A stretch of 64,000 bases of DNA from Syncephalis fuscata (taxonomy: Eukaryota; Zoopagomycota; Zoopagomycetes; Zoopagales; Piptocephalidaceae). Position numbers and translations under genes: made by a program. The DNA lies in contig JAHLTZ010000003.1 in NCBI GenBank assembly GCA_025786725.1, positions 124,001-188,000 on the forward strand. Direction: 5' to 3'. The notes beneath the pieces are model-generated. The model made no database searches, had not been told where the DNA came from, and saw nothing but the letters and a program-made list of their open reading frames with translations. This document shows, piece by piece, positions 25,880 to 38,640 of the stretch. The first letter of the stretch is position 1, and each line of letters opens with the position of its first letter.

Positions 25880-28800
25880 AATACGCTGCTTTATATTTAA
25901 AATTACTATTGAATTTCTAGTTTATTGAATGTAATAGCTGTATTGAAAGCTAAAAGTGCACTATTACCGTATCTCTAATAGCACACTAACCTGTTGGTAG
26001 CTTTAGCTTAATACAGAAAGCAATAAATAAATCATACTACTGATGTATTGGCGTTGTTGTATTACTTTATATAGAATCTTAAAAGCATTATGATAAAGCT
26101 TTTTGACTTTTGTAAATTGTTTGAGATTAAAAAACGAACGTAGCGCGTGACATCTGTGGCGGAGTTATGTAAACACGTATGCGCTTGCGGAGTTTCTACT
26201 TATCCATATATTAATGAAACTAGGCAAAGGAGTAGAGGGGTTGTCTCGTCTTAAAATCCTGTTTCTCGTATTCAATAAAATACTCTTAGCTACACATCAA
26301 TTACATGATGTGTGCAATATGCTATACAATTGCATAAATAAAATGAACTACAAATATTCAACATTGAAACCAATGACTACAGTCTGGAATAAGACACGTT
26401 TAGGCATATCATTATTTAGACTGTTCAGTCAGCGATAGCCCACGAATAAGCATTTGTCTTCAATACCACAAGGCCTTATTCAACAACAAAATCGTCATTA
26501 CTATCAAAATAAATTACAAGCAGAAAAATTAGTATGCAGCGGTTTAGATGATTGCCTTTTTGCACTTAACTGGTTTAGTTTAATTTTTCTTTGATACAGA
26601 AACCGCCATTTAAAATATTTTATTCTATTAAACTGATAATAACGCTTAAAAATCTATGTCAATATACATACAAGTTTAGATTGTTAACTCATACGTTTTT
26701 CATATTGTTAGCAATAGTTAATATACCGTGTATTTTTTAGAATGCACATGGCGTTTCACATATCCCGCCTATATGCATAGACAAGGCCAAGAACTAAAAC
26801 TAGTTTTATCAAATGTAGTCTTAAGCCATATATTTGACCTTGACATATACTAAGAGCAGATTTGAATGACTGAAGCTTGCACAAACCATTTTTACTTCGA
26901 CTTCCAACATGCGCCTTTTAGACTACCAGAAATTATGCTTACTTTTTGCTATTTGTTTTTCAATACAGCCAAAGACTGTCAGCGCAAGTATTACTTTTAT
27001 AAATACTAGTTCAGGCAATACAACTTTTCCGTCGAGCGACCACTTTCTTCATCCACAGTCTTATTATCGCTATGAAGGCATGATGCTTATGTGGACTCTT
27101 GAATATAATAATGTAACCAATACTTGTTTCTTTCCAGAAATCGATGAAAGCAACTCAAATGTCGAATTCACTGCTAAGCGGTTATCTAAATACCAGGACT
27201 TTGCGTTATTTGTATCTTATCATATTCCTCTAAATACTAACTGCGAAGAAAATAAAATAGTAAGTTTAAATATTGTAAAAAATGTTTGCTTATATAGTCT
27301 AGGCAATTGAGTCATTAGATCATCTTATGCAACAACTAGCAAAAAACAAATTTCCACCAGTCAAACTGCTTATTTTAAACAAGGGTTTTAATTCAGATTT
27401 TGCAACTAAGAATGATTACACTATAGGCTACAATGAGCGGCAATATTATGATAAACTAACCGGATATAATCAATTTAAGGTTACAATAATTAATAGCTAT
27501 TATAATGTATTACAAACTGATGTGGGTGCTAGTAAATTTCAAATTTTCGTTACATTGCTGAACAAGGTAATTGCACATTGTTTGATCATTGTTTAATATT
27601 AACATTTCGATAGAACCCAATCCATGGTATGCCATGCTTACATCAAAATGGCACATCGCTTACAAAAGCATGTATTCTGTAATAGTAAGTAAATAACAGA
27701 TCGCTTGTAATTAGTGCTAACTGTATTCACACAGATAGCGCTGGCTTTATTATACGCATGTGCTCGTGTTATAATGCTGGCAAAGCTAAAGATGTTACAT
27801 TTGAATCTACTCTTAGCATCGTTTGTTGTCACCATTGTTTACTGTATTTGTAAGTACTGGCAATATATCTGATGACAAAAAGCTTATGAATGTACATTAG
27901 TTTTTTTAATGCACTTGGCTATACTGAATCGGCCGTCTAAATCAACCGGATTGTATGGCATCTACATAATTTTATCAGGTGTACCGTTTGATTTAATACT
28001 GTGGTATTGGTATGTAGTTAGCACAATGTAATAATACAAATTAACAATCGAACAGGTCAATTGTTGGAAGAAATTTGTTTTCAAAAAGGTCCATTATACT
28101 ACTTCGTTCAATTATTATTATTGATATTGCACCAAATATTGTTCGCATTATAATTGCGATAACAAACAGTGACATAGACTTTGATGCTTTTAGAATGTTG
28201 CTCAATAATCAAATGAATGTATGCGTTATTATATTTATATTATCCTGGCTTAACACTATCATTTTTGGTGGATTTGGTAAGTTGCATGTATGTTATATGA
28301 ATCAAAATTATAATCTAACCATTGATTAGCAATATGGTTTGGAATAAATGGTTACAAACTTAAAAAACATCCTAAAGGTCGCTATCGGTTTATCCGGGTA
28401 AGTAATAGGACAAAGACAACATAGTAGATACTAATAATTGTGTGCTATATTTAGTTGGGACTATTTGCATTATCAGGCTTCACTACATATATAGTATTTG
28501 CAATATGTTATACAATCGATATTACTTTATGGCTACATCCTGATGAATTATTTGCAATGTTAATGTTATTTGATACTGCATACATGCTGCGTGCACTTGT
28601 ATTCTTATCAATATTTGGTATACGATGGCCACGGCCAAACGATACTACTAAAGAGGAAGCTCGAGCACCACTTGCTGGGATGACGACTATTGGATGCCAT
28701 ACAACCATGGAGACAAGACCATTACATAGCCAATTGACTCATAAACTTACACAAATAATCAGAAAACAAACATTTTAAATAATTAAACATTACTGGTATA
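25880..28800 (+). repeat. tandem duplication unit 2 (receptor-like gene plus upstream)
   Basis: Second direct copy of the unit at about 22900-25760. The upstream part (about 25910-26908) is clearly alignable but diverged, whereas the central introns and membrane exons are nearly unchanged. This mosaic pattern is discussed in the findings. Confidence 0.85.
26909..28778 (+). CDS. receptor-like protein with signal peptide, ectodomain and multi-TM region, copy 2
   Basis: Paralogue of the gene at 23810-25680 with the same eight-exon structure. The first 30 residues (MRLLDYQKLCLLFAICFSIQ onward) are almost unchanged. The ectodomain then diverges sharply (ITFINTSSGNTTFPSSDHF against ITFTSGPRTETYPLNDHF, and most of the second exon), while the two-cysteine spacing, HPQ-YYRYEG and FPPVKLLIL are kept. 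Membrane exons 3-5 are nearly identical. The fourth-to-fifth TM region shows clustered amino-acid changes (APNIVRIIIAITNSDIDFDAF against ASNIARTILTAMDSDISSDGF). The C-terminal tail is well conserved (GCHTTMETRPLH). The frame is intact through all exons as far as I can follow. Function unknown; probably a cell-surface sensor. Confidence 0.78.
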
Positions 28801-29331
28801 GCCATTAACAGCCAATTATACCGCCAATGTATTTCTATACAATAAATAAAATCATGTATAAGTTGCTGTTGTATACGTGCATTTTGGCGTTTTTGTGATG
28901 TGAGTTTAATATAATTAGTATAAAAGTTGTTTATTAAACAGGCACTTCCCTATAGCCAATCTGACTAAATAAATGGCAATTCGAACAATTAATATCATAA
29001 TGACAATGTATATATATTAAGCAATAATAAAAATAACTAACTAATTACATTATTATACTGATAATTACACATGAATGAACTAATGTTGGATGTAATATTA
29101 TACATGTTATAGAAATGAATAGTGTTTATCGATTGTGATATTTAAAAATGCTATACACTAATATACTCAATTGTTCATTTAAACACTAATAGATTTGTAG
29201 CACCACAACGGATATTTTAATTTAAAATCAATTAAAATACAACTTAACAGTACTTGACTGTAATGTAAAGAAAAACAAAAAATTACTTGGTATTAAGCCA
29301 AATAACACTAATTGCAGTTAACACTATTCTT
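28779..29331. other. convergent intergenic region
   Basis: AT-rich spacer between the receptor copy 2 stop and the stop of the DUF8032 gene on the other strand. It holds AATAAA-like signals for both; no gene is seen. Confidence 0.6.
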
Positions 29332-32300
29332 TCAATGGTGTTGCAAAGCATGCATAAGATCCACAGCTGACAATCCATGATCAACCATATCATGATTAGA
29401 TGCAGCAGGCGTGGTCACGGTAGTTGAGATGTGGCTATTGTTACCACTACTATCATGACCATGACTACTACGTTGAAATGCTTCCTCTAGCTGTTTGACA
29501 AGCAGTGCTTCATTATGATGATCGTGCAACTCATGATCATCATCCATCAGTAAAGCTTGTAGCTGTGCTTCATGATTCGACAAACAGACGGGTGTAGCAG
29601 AATTAATGGCAACAGAATTAGTGTTCGATGTTGGAACACCGCTTAACTCTTGCGTTAGCATCTCCAATTCAGATAGATCCAAAGATTGGAAATGCATATT
29701 ATCGGTGGGTAAACGTAAATAATCCAGGCTATCGGATAGTGAGGCATGGCTAATGGCACCGGCTACCTTGGACGATGCATCTTTCGCTACAATAGCCGTA
29801 TCCGTTAGCGTTGTTGCAGTAGTGCTAGTATTTACTGATTCACCAGTAGAAAGAGCCAATGACATTACATCTGGTGGCGTTGATGCTGGTGTTACACCAA
29901 GTAATGATAGCGTATGGTTTTGACCATCGCCATTACGGCCGTCGTTAGTCTTATTGTGCTCTTCATTGCTAGTCGGTCCATTTGTATCATTTAATGCCAA
30001 TTTAGCACTAATAGACGAAGAAGATGTGGGAGAATGCTGTTGAGCAGCCATAGCTGCTGTCTCAGCCGCCACTCTTATCAATAGTGCCGTTTTACCTCGT
30101 CGTGGTCGCCAATCAAAAGCAAATCGTTTTCTATAAGCATCAACAGCCTTTTGCAGCAACGCTTTACGTCCATTTAATCGAACCGGATTCAATGCCGCCT
30201 AGATTACACGCATATTAGCTTTTATTTTCTTACTAATGCTATCTACTTACTAATTCACATGCTAGTTGATTGCACCGCGTCTCCAGTTCATAGCGCATAC
30301 CAGCGTATTGTTCACGTGGACACAATGCCCGTGGATAAAGAGCATTGGTTCGCCGAAAATCCTCGGTAATGTTATTTAGAGCGGCTTCTTTTTGTGTAGG
30401 ATCGACACGAATACGCACTCGTGTTGATGCACCCTTAATCACGGCTTCAAATACTAAATATTTTGGCACACGTGCAAAACGAGATCTAGCCGCCGACCAT
30501 TCAGTAGAGTCGGCAATAGACGCAACATTAATGGCCGTGTTTATCAAAGCATTGGTCGATAAAGATGATGTTGCATGATTTACTGTTGATTCCAACGGTG
30601 AGGCTGTTTCATTCAAAGTAGCAGGCACGAGTAAATGGGCCGATAACTGCCCAAAATCTGTACTATTCGATAGAATTGATGATGCTGACAATGATAAACT
30701 GATAGATATCGAATTATTATTTGTAGCACTTTCATTTTTGATCAATTTATCATCGCTTATTTCATGTTGTAGCTGATTTTGAATCATTTCATTATCCAAA
30801 AGTGTCGATGGCGTACCAGCCGTGTTAATAGAGGATAAATCCACCGTATCCGTCGTCTTTTTTCTAGACTTTCCTGTTAAACCATCGCTTTCATCACCCA
30901 TTCTACCGTTATCCGTAATAATAGTGGTAGCTGTACTGGTGGCCATTTTCTCTAACCGAGCCACTCGTCGACTTCTCATTGTTCGATATCGATTCCGATA
31001 ACTGTCAACTGCTCGTTGTAGCAATCCACGCTTACCACTCATTACCTCACGATTGAGCCAAGCTAGACGCCAGCCAAGATTATTACACTCGTTCTCATAA
31101 CGCCAGCGATTACCACGATATTCTTCCAATGGTACATCGGCCCGTGGATATAGACAGTTGTCGTGTTTAAATCTTATCGGTATAGTGGCCAGATCAACTG
31201 CATCAATATCTGCCCGCATTCTATAGCATTGATTAGCACCTTTAACACTATACGAAAATTCAATCCATTCAACGCCATCTACCACTTTGGTAATGGGCTG
31301 TGTGGCCGGTAAAGCACGCGGTGGATGGGGATCACCAGTAGGCGGTGGAACAATAGATGGGCCAGTGGTGTAGAAGGTGGTGGTGGTGTGACAAGTCGAC
31401 TTGACTTAGCGCTATGACTAGCTGTAAATAGTGCCGCTGTAGCTGTAGGAATGGCAGTAGTGGCAGTAGCACCACTAGTAACAGCAGCAATGGTACTAGT
31501 AGAAGGAGCGATGGGTGTAGATTTAACTAATTTGATGATTCAATTTACGAGCATTTGTGTCTTTTGATGCAATATTAGACAGATCTGTTGTTGATTTCAA
31601 TAAACGACGACGTGCCCGTGGTGGCTGTAACGATAATTGCTCCCGTTCATGTCTGTTGTTCCATTTGATCGCTTATTGTTGGTAGTTCGTTTAATATCAG
31701 TTGACACACTTGGTATAGCAGGCTGTAATATAGGCAATGATGGTGATGGTAATAGTATGGGCATTGGCTGTGGTATAGTGGATGCAGATACAATACGTCG
31801 ATGAGTTGTACTGGCAATCGATCTACCGGTAGATGGTTTGGCTCGATCAATAGCTGTAGAAGTGGCTGCTGAGGTAAATGCAGCTGGAAAGAATTTCGCA
31901 TTTGGCACTGTTGAGCCGGAGGATGATACAGTGCTGGCTGTTGCTGATGCTGATCTTAAACTACGATGAAGTTGGCTACTATTACTCGTGTGATTAATAG
32001 ACTTGGATACAGGCAATGGCGCTGGTAGTAGCCGTACACGTGGCACCTCTGATCTAGCACTTGATGTAGCGGCGCTGACCACTGATGGAGATGTTGATCG
32101 AGCTGAAGTTGCTGATAATGCGTCCGAGTTAAGTATTTGTCGATGTGGTTGATTTGAGCGTTTAATTGTATTGTTACTTGGATTAGAAGCAATACTACGG
32201 CCTCGTAATGTATTTCTATTCACGGCTATTGGAAGTGATGTGGTGGCGGTCGTTGCTACTTTTACAGGTTGCCGATTATTATTATCGGTGCTTTGCTCAT

Positions 32301-33022
32301 TTTGATTATCATACAATCGCATAGCTTTTTGTACCTCTGCCTCTAATCTGATCAAGGCATCCCATGATAAGTCATTTTTTAGCTGTTCTGCAGTTACTGT
32401 ATTCCAATCTAATGAAATTGATTGACTCAATGGTTCCCTGCTATCTTCTCGGTCTTGTACAGAGTTATTGGAAGAGAATGGCAGGCCAAGCTCATTTTCT
32501 ATATTTGATTGATTAGTTTGAATCATTGGCAGTGCATTTGATAGAGGAGTATTCAATGGTAAAGCTTCCATGCTGTAGTTCATTTGATTAGATATAGTCA
32601 ATTCATCATGATAATCCTGTTGCTGTTGTTGATGTGATATCGATGATGATGATGATGGTGGCGGTGGTGAAGATGACGATGATGATGATGATTGTAATGC
32701 ATTTGAAGTTAATACCGCCAATAAAGCTATCATATTAATAATTGGCGTATTCATTAGTATATCAATATCAATAAAAAGCATTTGACCTACATTCTTCATT
32801 ATTATCATGTTTTTTATGTTGATCAGACTCATTATGAACCCACGCTGCCATAGGATTGATGGCTGATGTCATGGCCATACCAATGGCATTGGTAGTAGCA
32901 CTTGTATTGTCAGCAAGGTCAGTTTCTACAAATTCGGCCATTGCTTTAGCAATATCCTCTTCTACATGTTCGTCATAGTTGTCGACAACGGAAGATGGAT
33001 TATGATGGTGGTGTGGTGGCAT
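29332..33022 (-). CDS. fungal protein with two DUF8032 domains
   Basis: Long Ser/Thr/Gln-rich protein with two copies of the fungal DUF8032 module. Copy 1 (about 31285-30960) has VEWIEFSYSVKG, NCLYPRADVPLEEYRGNRW, ECNNLGWRLAWLN and GKRGLLQRAVDSYRNRY. Copy 2 (about 30480-30080) has YLVFEAVIKGASTRVRIRVD, NALYPRALCPREQYAGMRYE and, after an intron at about 30193-30245, GRKALLQKAVDAYRKRF. The N-terminal exon (33022-32812; MPPHHHHNPSS) joins via an intron to a poly-Ser/Pro/Gln region. The C-terminal part is low complexity with acidic stretches. The frame is broken near 31650, 31530 and 31365, again mostly by single missing bases. Additional 5' exons up to about 33215 (LDSSKRDSNLLTRHFDDQ) are possible. 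The composition suggests a nuclear regulatory protein, but no function is established. Confidence 0.78.
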
Positions 33023-33215
33023 CCGGATACGAGGCTTGCTCCTCTTCTGCCGCGGCCATCATGCGATGTCGTCATATTGCTGCTACTGTCTATTAGAAAA
33101 GTTATACTACTACTACTACTACTACATTATACTCTACGGCTATTATTTACCTGGTCATCAAAATGTCGCGTCAATAAATTACTGTCACGTTTACTGGAAT
33201 CCAATCTGAAAATCG

Positions 33216-33831
33216 TCAATGTTTAGTTTTGTCAAATCTATCAGTGCTGTTTCTTTTTTCTCGCATTCTTTCTTGCGCCTGGCTTACCTGTTACGTAAAG
33301 GTAATTCACGTCGATAGACAGGCTAGCGTTTATCGACGTAAGCAGCAGAAGTAAGTAGATGCTGCAATGGTTGCTTAGTGTATGGGTAGAACCCCTGTTA
33401 AAAGACACAGTAAATAGAAGATAGTTCAGCGGGGCACACCATGTCGCTGCGTGCGTGCGTGCGTGAGTGTTGTGTGTAAGGCTGCGTGTAGGAAGAGGGA
33501 GAAAAAAATTAAGAAAAAACGATTTAGATAAAACAATAAAATTTGAGCCAATCATTTGGTCTAGTTTTCAAATTGTTTTCGGTCATTTAATATTCTATAG
33601 ATAGTTTAGTAGGACGGCTAATGACAAGTTGTTTAATGCTTACTTATGCGTTTATGGATAAAGATAAATAAATATAGGTAATATTAGTATATTAAATAAG
33701 TTTCGTTTATTAAAAATAATCTCAAATGATTCCTAGTTGATTTATTTAAGTTTATTAATCAATTATATCAAGTTTAGTTGCTTAAATTATTTAATACACA
33801 AAAATTAAATAGCTAAAATTAATAAAATTAT
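33216..33831. other. upstream region of DUF8032 gene, 3' side of Dsc3-like gene
   Basis: Contains a GTGCGTGCGTGCGTGAGTGTTGTGTG simple-repeat tract (about 33450-33478) and A/T-rich sequence. A minus-strand frame (33555-33241) rich in hydrophobic and simple-sequence codons looks like 5' UTR rather than protein. Confidence 0.5.
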
Positions 33832-34949
33832 TTAATAAAACAAGTGAAGTACACCAATCGCAACATTAATTAGAAATCCAGCAAAAATGCCTAATATCCA
33901 AACTATAAGTTATTTAATTTAACTACAATGATGACAACTCACCTAGTTTTTGCCGTTGTGTAAACAATGTCTCACGACATAGAATGATTGTAAATAGTCC
34001 ACCAAAAAATCCTACAACAATACCATACAACATAATATTATAAGAGCCTTGAGGCACTATAATCATTATAAATGGTTATCCATTTAGTCTTTACTAGTTC
34101 CAACTACTTACTTCCATCAGGTAATGTATTTGTATTATTCTCAATCCACGCCTCTTCTTCTTCTCGTCGAGCCTGTAAGTCTTCTTCATCTAAATAGTAA
34201 ATAATAGTGTTAGCTGGTTGGTTAAGGATTACGCAAATTAGTAGTTTACCATTTACCGGCTCTGTAGCTGCATCTGTACCGCGTAATTGATGAAACTGCT
34301 CTCGAAGCTGTTCAATATCCTCTTCGGAAAAGCCAGCTTCACGTAATCGATCAAACCCAATAAGCTGTGCTATCTGTTTATTATTATTATTATTATTATT
34401 AAAGGTGGTTGGTACAATACAAATTATTAATACAAAGCAATGTTTAATCAATTTTTACTTGCCGTATTATTGTTGCTACTATCGGCCGCAGGTTCTGGGC
34501 GAGGTACCAGTCGATCAGATATGGCACAATGGATCCATATGTGGTAGGTCCAGAAGCTGGAACAAGTTCACCGATGCGTCGTGATCTGGTAGCTCGCGCC
34601 CTTTATGAATTAAGCGTAAATATTTGCCGTTGAAATGAGGATATGTTTGATAAATCTAAATAACTGTCAATACTCAAAGTGTCAAACTGTTTAAAATAGC
34701 ATTTAACTATCATACATTGTCTCGGATAGCTTGAATAAGTGCACGCGATGGTAGTTCCATAGATAAATCAGATGACCCATCACTAAAGCGCACTTGCAAT
34801 GGAACTGGTACCGAGAGTATTTCATCTGTCGAGCGACCTGAAGGAGCTGCAGGAACAGATATCCTATTTGTTGTGTCGCTACTTGTTCCTGCTCTTTCGG
34901 CAGGGCCTAGCAAGGGCTGATGCGGAAGACTGGAATTGTCATCAGCCAT
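33832..34949 (-). CDS. DSC E3 ubiquitin-ligase subunit 3-like (DUF2407)
   Basis: The Dsc complex is a fungal Golgi/endosome membrane ubiquitin ligase, known for SREBP cleavage. The order here fits subunit 3. It has a Ubl-like N-terminal part (VPLQVRFSDGSSDLSMELPS, then PHFNGKYLRLIHKGREL and WIHCAISD). It also has the DUF2407 C-terminal signature GFDRLREAGFSEEDIEQLR and FHQLRG, and an acidic EEEEAWI. At the C-terminus are two membrane segments (IMLYGIVVGFFGGLFTIILC and GIFAGFLINVAIGVLHLFY) flanking RETLFTQRQK. Several introns interrupt it (about 34720-34650, 34490-34395, 34250-34190, 34120-34070 and 33945-33893). In the second exon two single bases seem to be missing between GREL and WIHCAISD (about 34595-34535). 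The start is the ATG of MADDNSSLPHQPLL. Annotation is from remembered family motifs. Confidence 0.75.
34378..34401. repeat. (TTA)n microsatellite in an intron
   Basis: Seven TTA/TAT units inside an intron of the Dsc3-like gene, read as poly-Asn if translated on the minus strand. It is outside the coding exons. Confidence 0.7.
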
Positions 34950-37495
34950 GGTTGTTTAAATAATGCAAGTATGTTTGATATTGGGTACTAAGAATGGAGG
35001 AAGAGTGACGCAATAAATTGTGTGATTTTAAGGCAAAACATATTTCTGTTTTACTTTGACTCCTTATCCTTAAACTGAAGGACAAAAAGATTAATAATTC
35101 GAATAGTAAATCGTCGATCAGCTTTTGCTACTGAGAAGTGCTATATCAACTTTAATTAATTCGAGTGGAGATGAGCCAGTCAGTACTATTTTTAATATCC
35201 GATGTGTTAATAAATGTTAAATGGTATTTTCATGTCACTTACAATAAAATATAATAAATAGGTAAATGCTGATCCATATTATTGTTGCTGTAAAGTATTC
35301 AAAGCATTATAATTTAGTATTTAATGTCACTCACCATCCAGTTCCATGTTTAGTACAACAACAAATGTGTAGTTCAATCAAGTAAAAGATGCCAATTTTG
35401 GTCTTTTGACACTGAATCACATGAGTTTACTAATAAATTATTTAATATTAATAAGCTATTTTACTTTGACTCCTATATTTTTTATTTACTCATTTCACTC
35501 CCTTTTCCTATCGCTATCTTATTGTTGTATTTGATAATATATTATGTGATAATGCCAAATATAACAATATAAATAGCATGCGTATTTAAACATCAATAAA
35601 GAACATTATTCAATTTTAGTCTTTATTTCTTTTATTTTACGTCAACACCTGTTCAAGTAACCTCAACGGCATGCCGTATATTTTGGTTACAACTGTCGCC
35701 ACAATCTTCCTGGTGAATACACTCAACCTATCATTATTGCGTATAATGAAGGTAGATTTGCTTCATCAATGGTCGGCAAATAATCTGCACCTACCAAGTT
35801 GATATCAAGAATGCTTAAGAGAATGGTGAACATTAAAAACACTAGTCGTCCTATTTTCTTGTGACCATAGACGAGTATCTTACATCGCAAATATGCCCAA
35901 AATGCAACAGTAGAAGATTGGGAAATACAAGAGACCATTCAGACGCAGAAAACCACACTGTATGTAGTAACAACAACAAAAAATGCGGAATGACATTGAA
36001 TTGTGATTAATAACTTTTATTAATATTCAATCAATCTTTCTGCGCATAGTCAACAACAACAACAACAATAATAATAATCAGCCTCAAATGCGTTAAAGTA
36101 ATCAAATGGAAAGATTACAATCGCGTTTTGTTACAATTGACTTCAATTGAAACGAATTTGCTCTGAGGACTCATAATTAGCTCAAACAAAAAACAATAAA
36201 TTTCCTTTACACGATATATCTTTTATTTATTTTAGTTAATATTACTGTATAAGGCGTAGAATATAACTGAATTGTATAACTGAATTTATATCACAACAAA
36301 CTGTATAAGTATACTTGGCTATTTGTACGTTAGATTTGCAGTGGCCTTTTTAAAAGTAAATTTACTTAAACAATGATGCTACTAAATTAGTTTTATATAC
36401 AGTCATTATAGTATATAAACATATAAATAAATAAAATTTAAAGCAAATACCATTGATTTAAATAAACAGAAGCAGCAAGAAAATATAAAAAACAAATAAA
36501 TTATTAACAGGAAAATAGCTAATGAGATGACTATTTTAACAAGAAAACACTATAAATAAAACTACTTTATCGTTAATCGCAACAGTGTTGTGAGAAGAAC
36601 TCTAGTAGTTACAAAAGATATTGTATTTCATTGTGTACTTGAAAAATTGATACCTGTTGTAGGCTGCCTGAATATTCTCAAGCACATAGGTGTAATTAAC
36701 GATTTATAGCTGCAAGTTCAACAAACTACAGGCGTACATTGCATCATATACCTGTTTGATTCTATGCATGAGTGCATTGACCATTACTTGTGTTACTGCC
36801 AAATTGATTGATATAGTGAATAAAAGCGCAATACACCAGCATTTTCAGCTCAATGGGCATACCTGCATGCGTGATTGTTGCATGTATATCTAAAATTAGT
36901 ATCATTGCAATACAAGTTACTTGATAGGTTACATTAAGCCATTGATGTCGACACTTATACTTGAAGACAAAGAAAAATATGTAAGCTGAATGTCAATACT
37001 CAGCATCACTAGCTAGGTTGTCACAAGGTCTGTTTCTGTTGTGTTACCCGTGCATAGCAGTGCTTTTTGTCATTGTTCAGCGTTAATAGAAATTAAGATA
37101 ATAGTCTCAATAGCTCATGCAAAGTACTCAGAAAACAAGTATGCGGCAAAACCAACATTGCAATGGGATGTACAATACATGGAATTGCAATGGCGACAGT
37201 CACATTCCTATTGGCAACGCTCACTTCTCTATTGGCTGTACACTAGCAATAAACAAAAACAAGTTTGATAAGAGATGGCGTATAGCATTGAAAAAAGCGC
37301 TCTATTATTATGCACCTTGCACCTGTTTTATAGAGCAAATAATGATGTAATAATCCAAAACAACACATGAACTATCTACATATTCTATTGGTTTAATTCA
37401 AATAATGCATTCTGGTAGTAATGATGCCTTGGCTATTTAAGCAGGCTGACAATTCAAAAAATTGTGTATACTCATACTATTCGACTGTTTCAAAA
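34950..37495. other. 2.5-kb intergenic stretch, no supported gene
   Basis: AT-rich. A 71-codon hydrophobic frame (35938-35723, minus) and two overlapping plus-strand frames (37041-37350) are present but lack introns, domains or a convincing start. CAACAACAACAATAATAATAATA simple sequence lies at about 36051-36078. I see no RNA gene. Confidence 0.5.
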
Positions 37496-38640
37496 ATGAC
37501 ATTGGAAAACAACATAGGCACTGATTCAAGCTTGGCTCTGAGTTACATCAAGGTATTTATCTGTTCAAGTTTTTTATTACTATATCATTACTGATTAATT
37601 GTGATTTTAATTACAGTTTGATTTGAAAAAGCTTGAAGAAACTGTATTGCGACAAGATTCGTTGGAAAGCAAACTTGAGGCACTGGAACTGCATCTTCAG
37701 GAAAACAACGGATTTACGGACGTACTTGCTTTTGTAAAAGCGATATCGAACTTTGTTTATAAAAGTAGCGAAATGGTACAGCTGAGAAATTACAAGTCAA
37801 ATGGGCAACATTTGGCGACGTACCTAAAGAGCGAGAATACTTTGAGAAGCAGGTTTATTGGCTGAAGAAAGAAAAGGAATTTGAGCAAAAGAGCCTAGAG
37901 CTTTTAAAACAAGAAAAGAACAATTAACTAAACAGTCTGCTTGGGCCCGAGAAGAAGTGGAACATGAAAAGCGGCAACTTCAATGGCAGCGTGAAGCGCA
38001 TGAATACATTGAAAAGCAGAAAACATGGAAAAAAGAAGAAGCCAATGCCAAGTCGCGCAGTAAGGCAAGCAATAAAGAATATGATGATGTATGTAAACAG
38101 TTGAGCGAAGAAAAACTGAAAAATGAAAAGCTGCAACAGCAACAGCAAGAAGAGAAGAAAGATTTGGAGAAGAGAACAAGACAGCTAACTAATTCTGAGG
38201 AAGTGCTCCGTTTTAAACAACGAGATCTGGAGAATAAAGAAAAAGCATATAAAGCTAAGACGGAACAATCCGAAAAACAAGCAACACAGAAACTCGACAG
38301 TAACAAGGCGGTACAAGGCTTGAAAGAAATTGTACTTGCCATGGCTAGGTTCATTGGTCATCTTCAGTACATAGCATTTCAAGCACTTGATGATGGCAAT
38401 GACTACGACACAATGACAAAAACACTTATAGTTCAAACTTTACCGAGATCCATTGTGTTTCATTTTCAAGTGGAAGGTTTAAGAATGCGTTGGCATTCTA
38501 TGCTGCAAATGCTCAAATGCATCGAGGAAGATTTAAAGACCAGACTATCAAAGGTCAAAGTAATTGAGCAAAGACGAGTTGCAGAAGCAATGCAAGTTTC
38601 TAAAAAGTTTTATCCATTACCTGATGATGATAGTGATTAA
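37496..38640 (+). CDS. coiled-coil protein, unknown
   Basis: Two exons (37496-37552 and 37617-38640) around a GTATTT...TTACAG intron. The product is about 360 residues if two missing bases are allowed for, near 37775 (SEMV to TAEKLQVKWATFGD) and at GAAAAG 37911-37916 (LLKQE to EQLTKQSAWARE). An N-terminal helical region (FDLKKLEETVLRQDSLESKL) leads to a long charged coiled coil of Lys/Glu/Gln (about 37850-38300). A less charged C-terminal domain follows (LKEIVLAMARFIGHLQYIAF, then VEGLRMRWHSMLQMLKCIEE) and the end is acidic, PLPDDDSD. An upstream in-frame ATG at 37421 would add 25 residues. No family is recognised; structural or scaffold roles are typical but unproven. Confidence 0.65.

Noticed and set aside
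33241-33555. 104-codon minus-strand frame before the DUF8032 gene
   Set aside because: Contains simple-sequence translation and lies where a 5' UTR is expected; no domain.
35723-35938. 71-codon minus-strand hydrophobic frame
   Set aside because: No signal peptide plus domain structure, no paralogue among the 7TM genes, isolated in AT-rich DNA.
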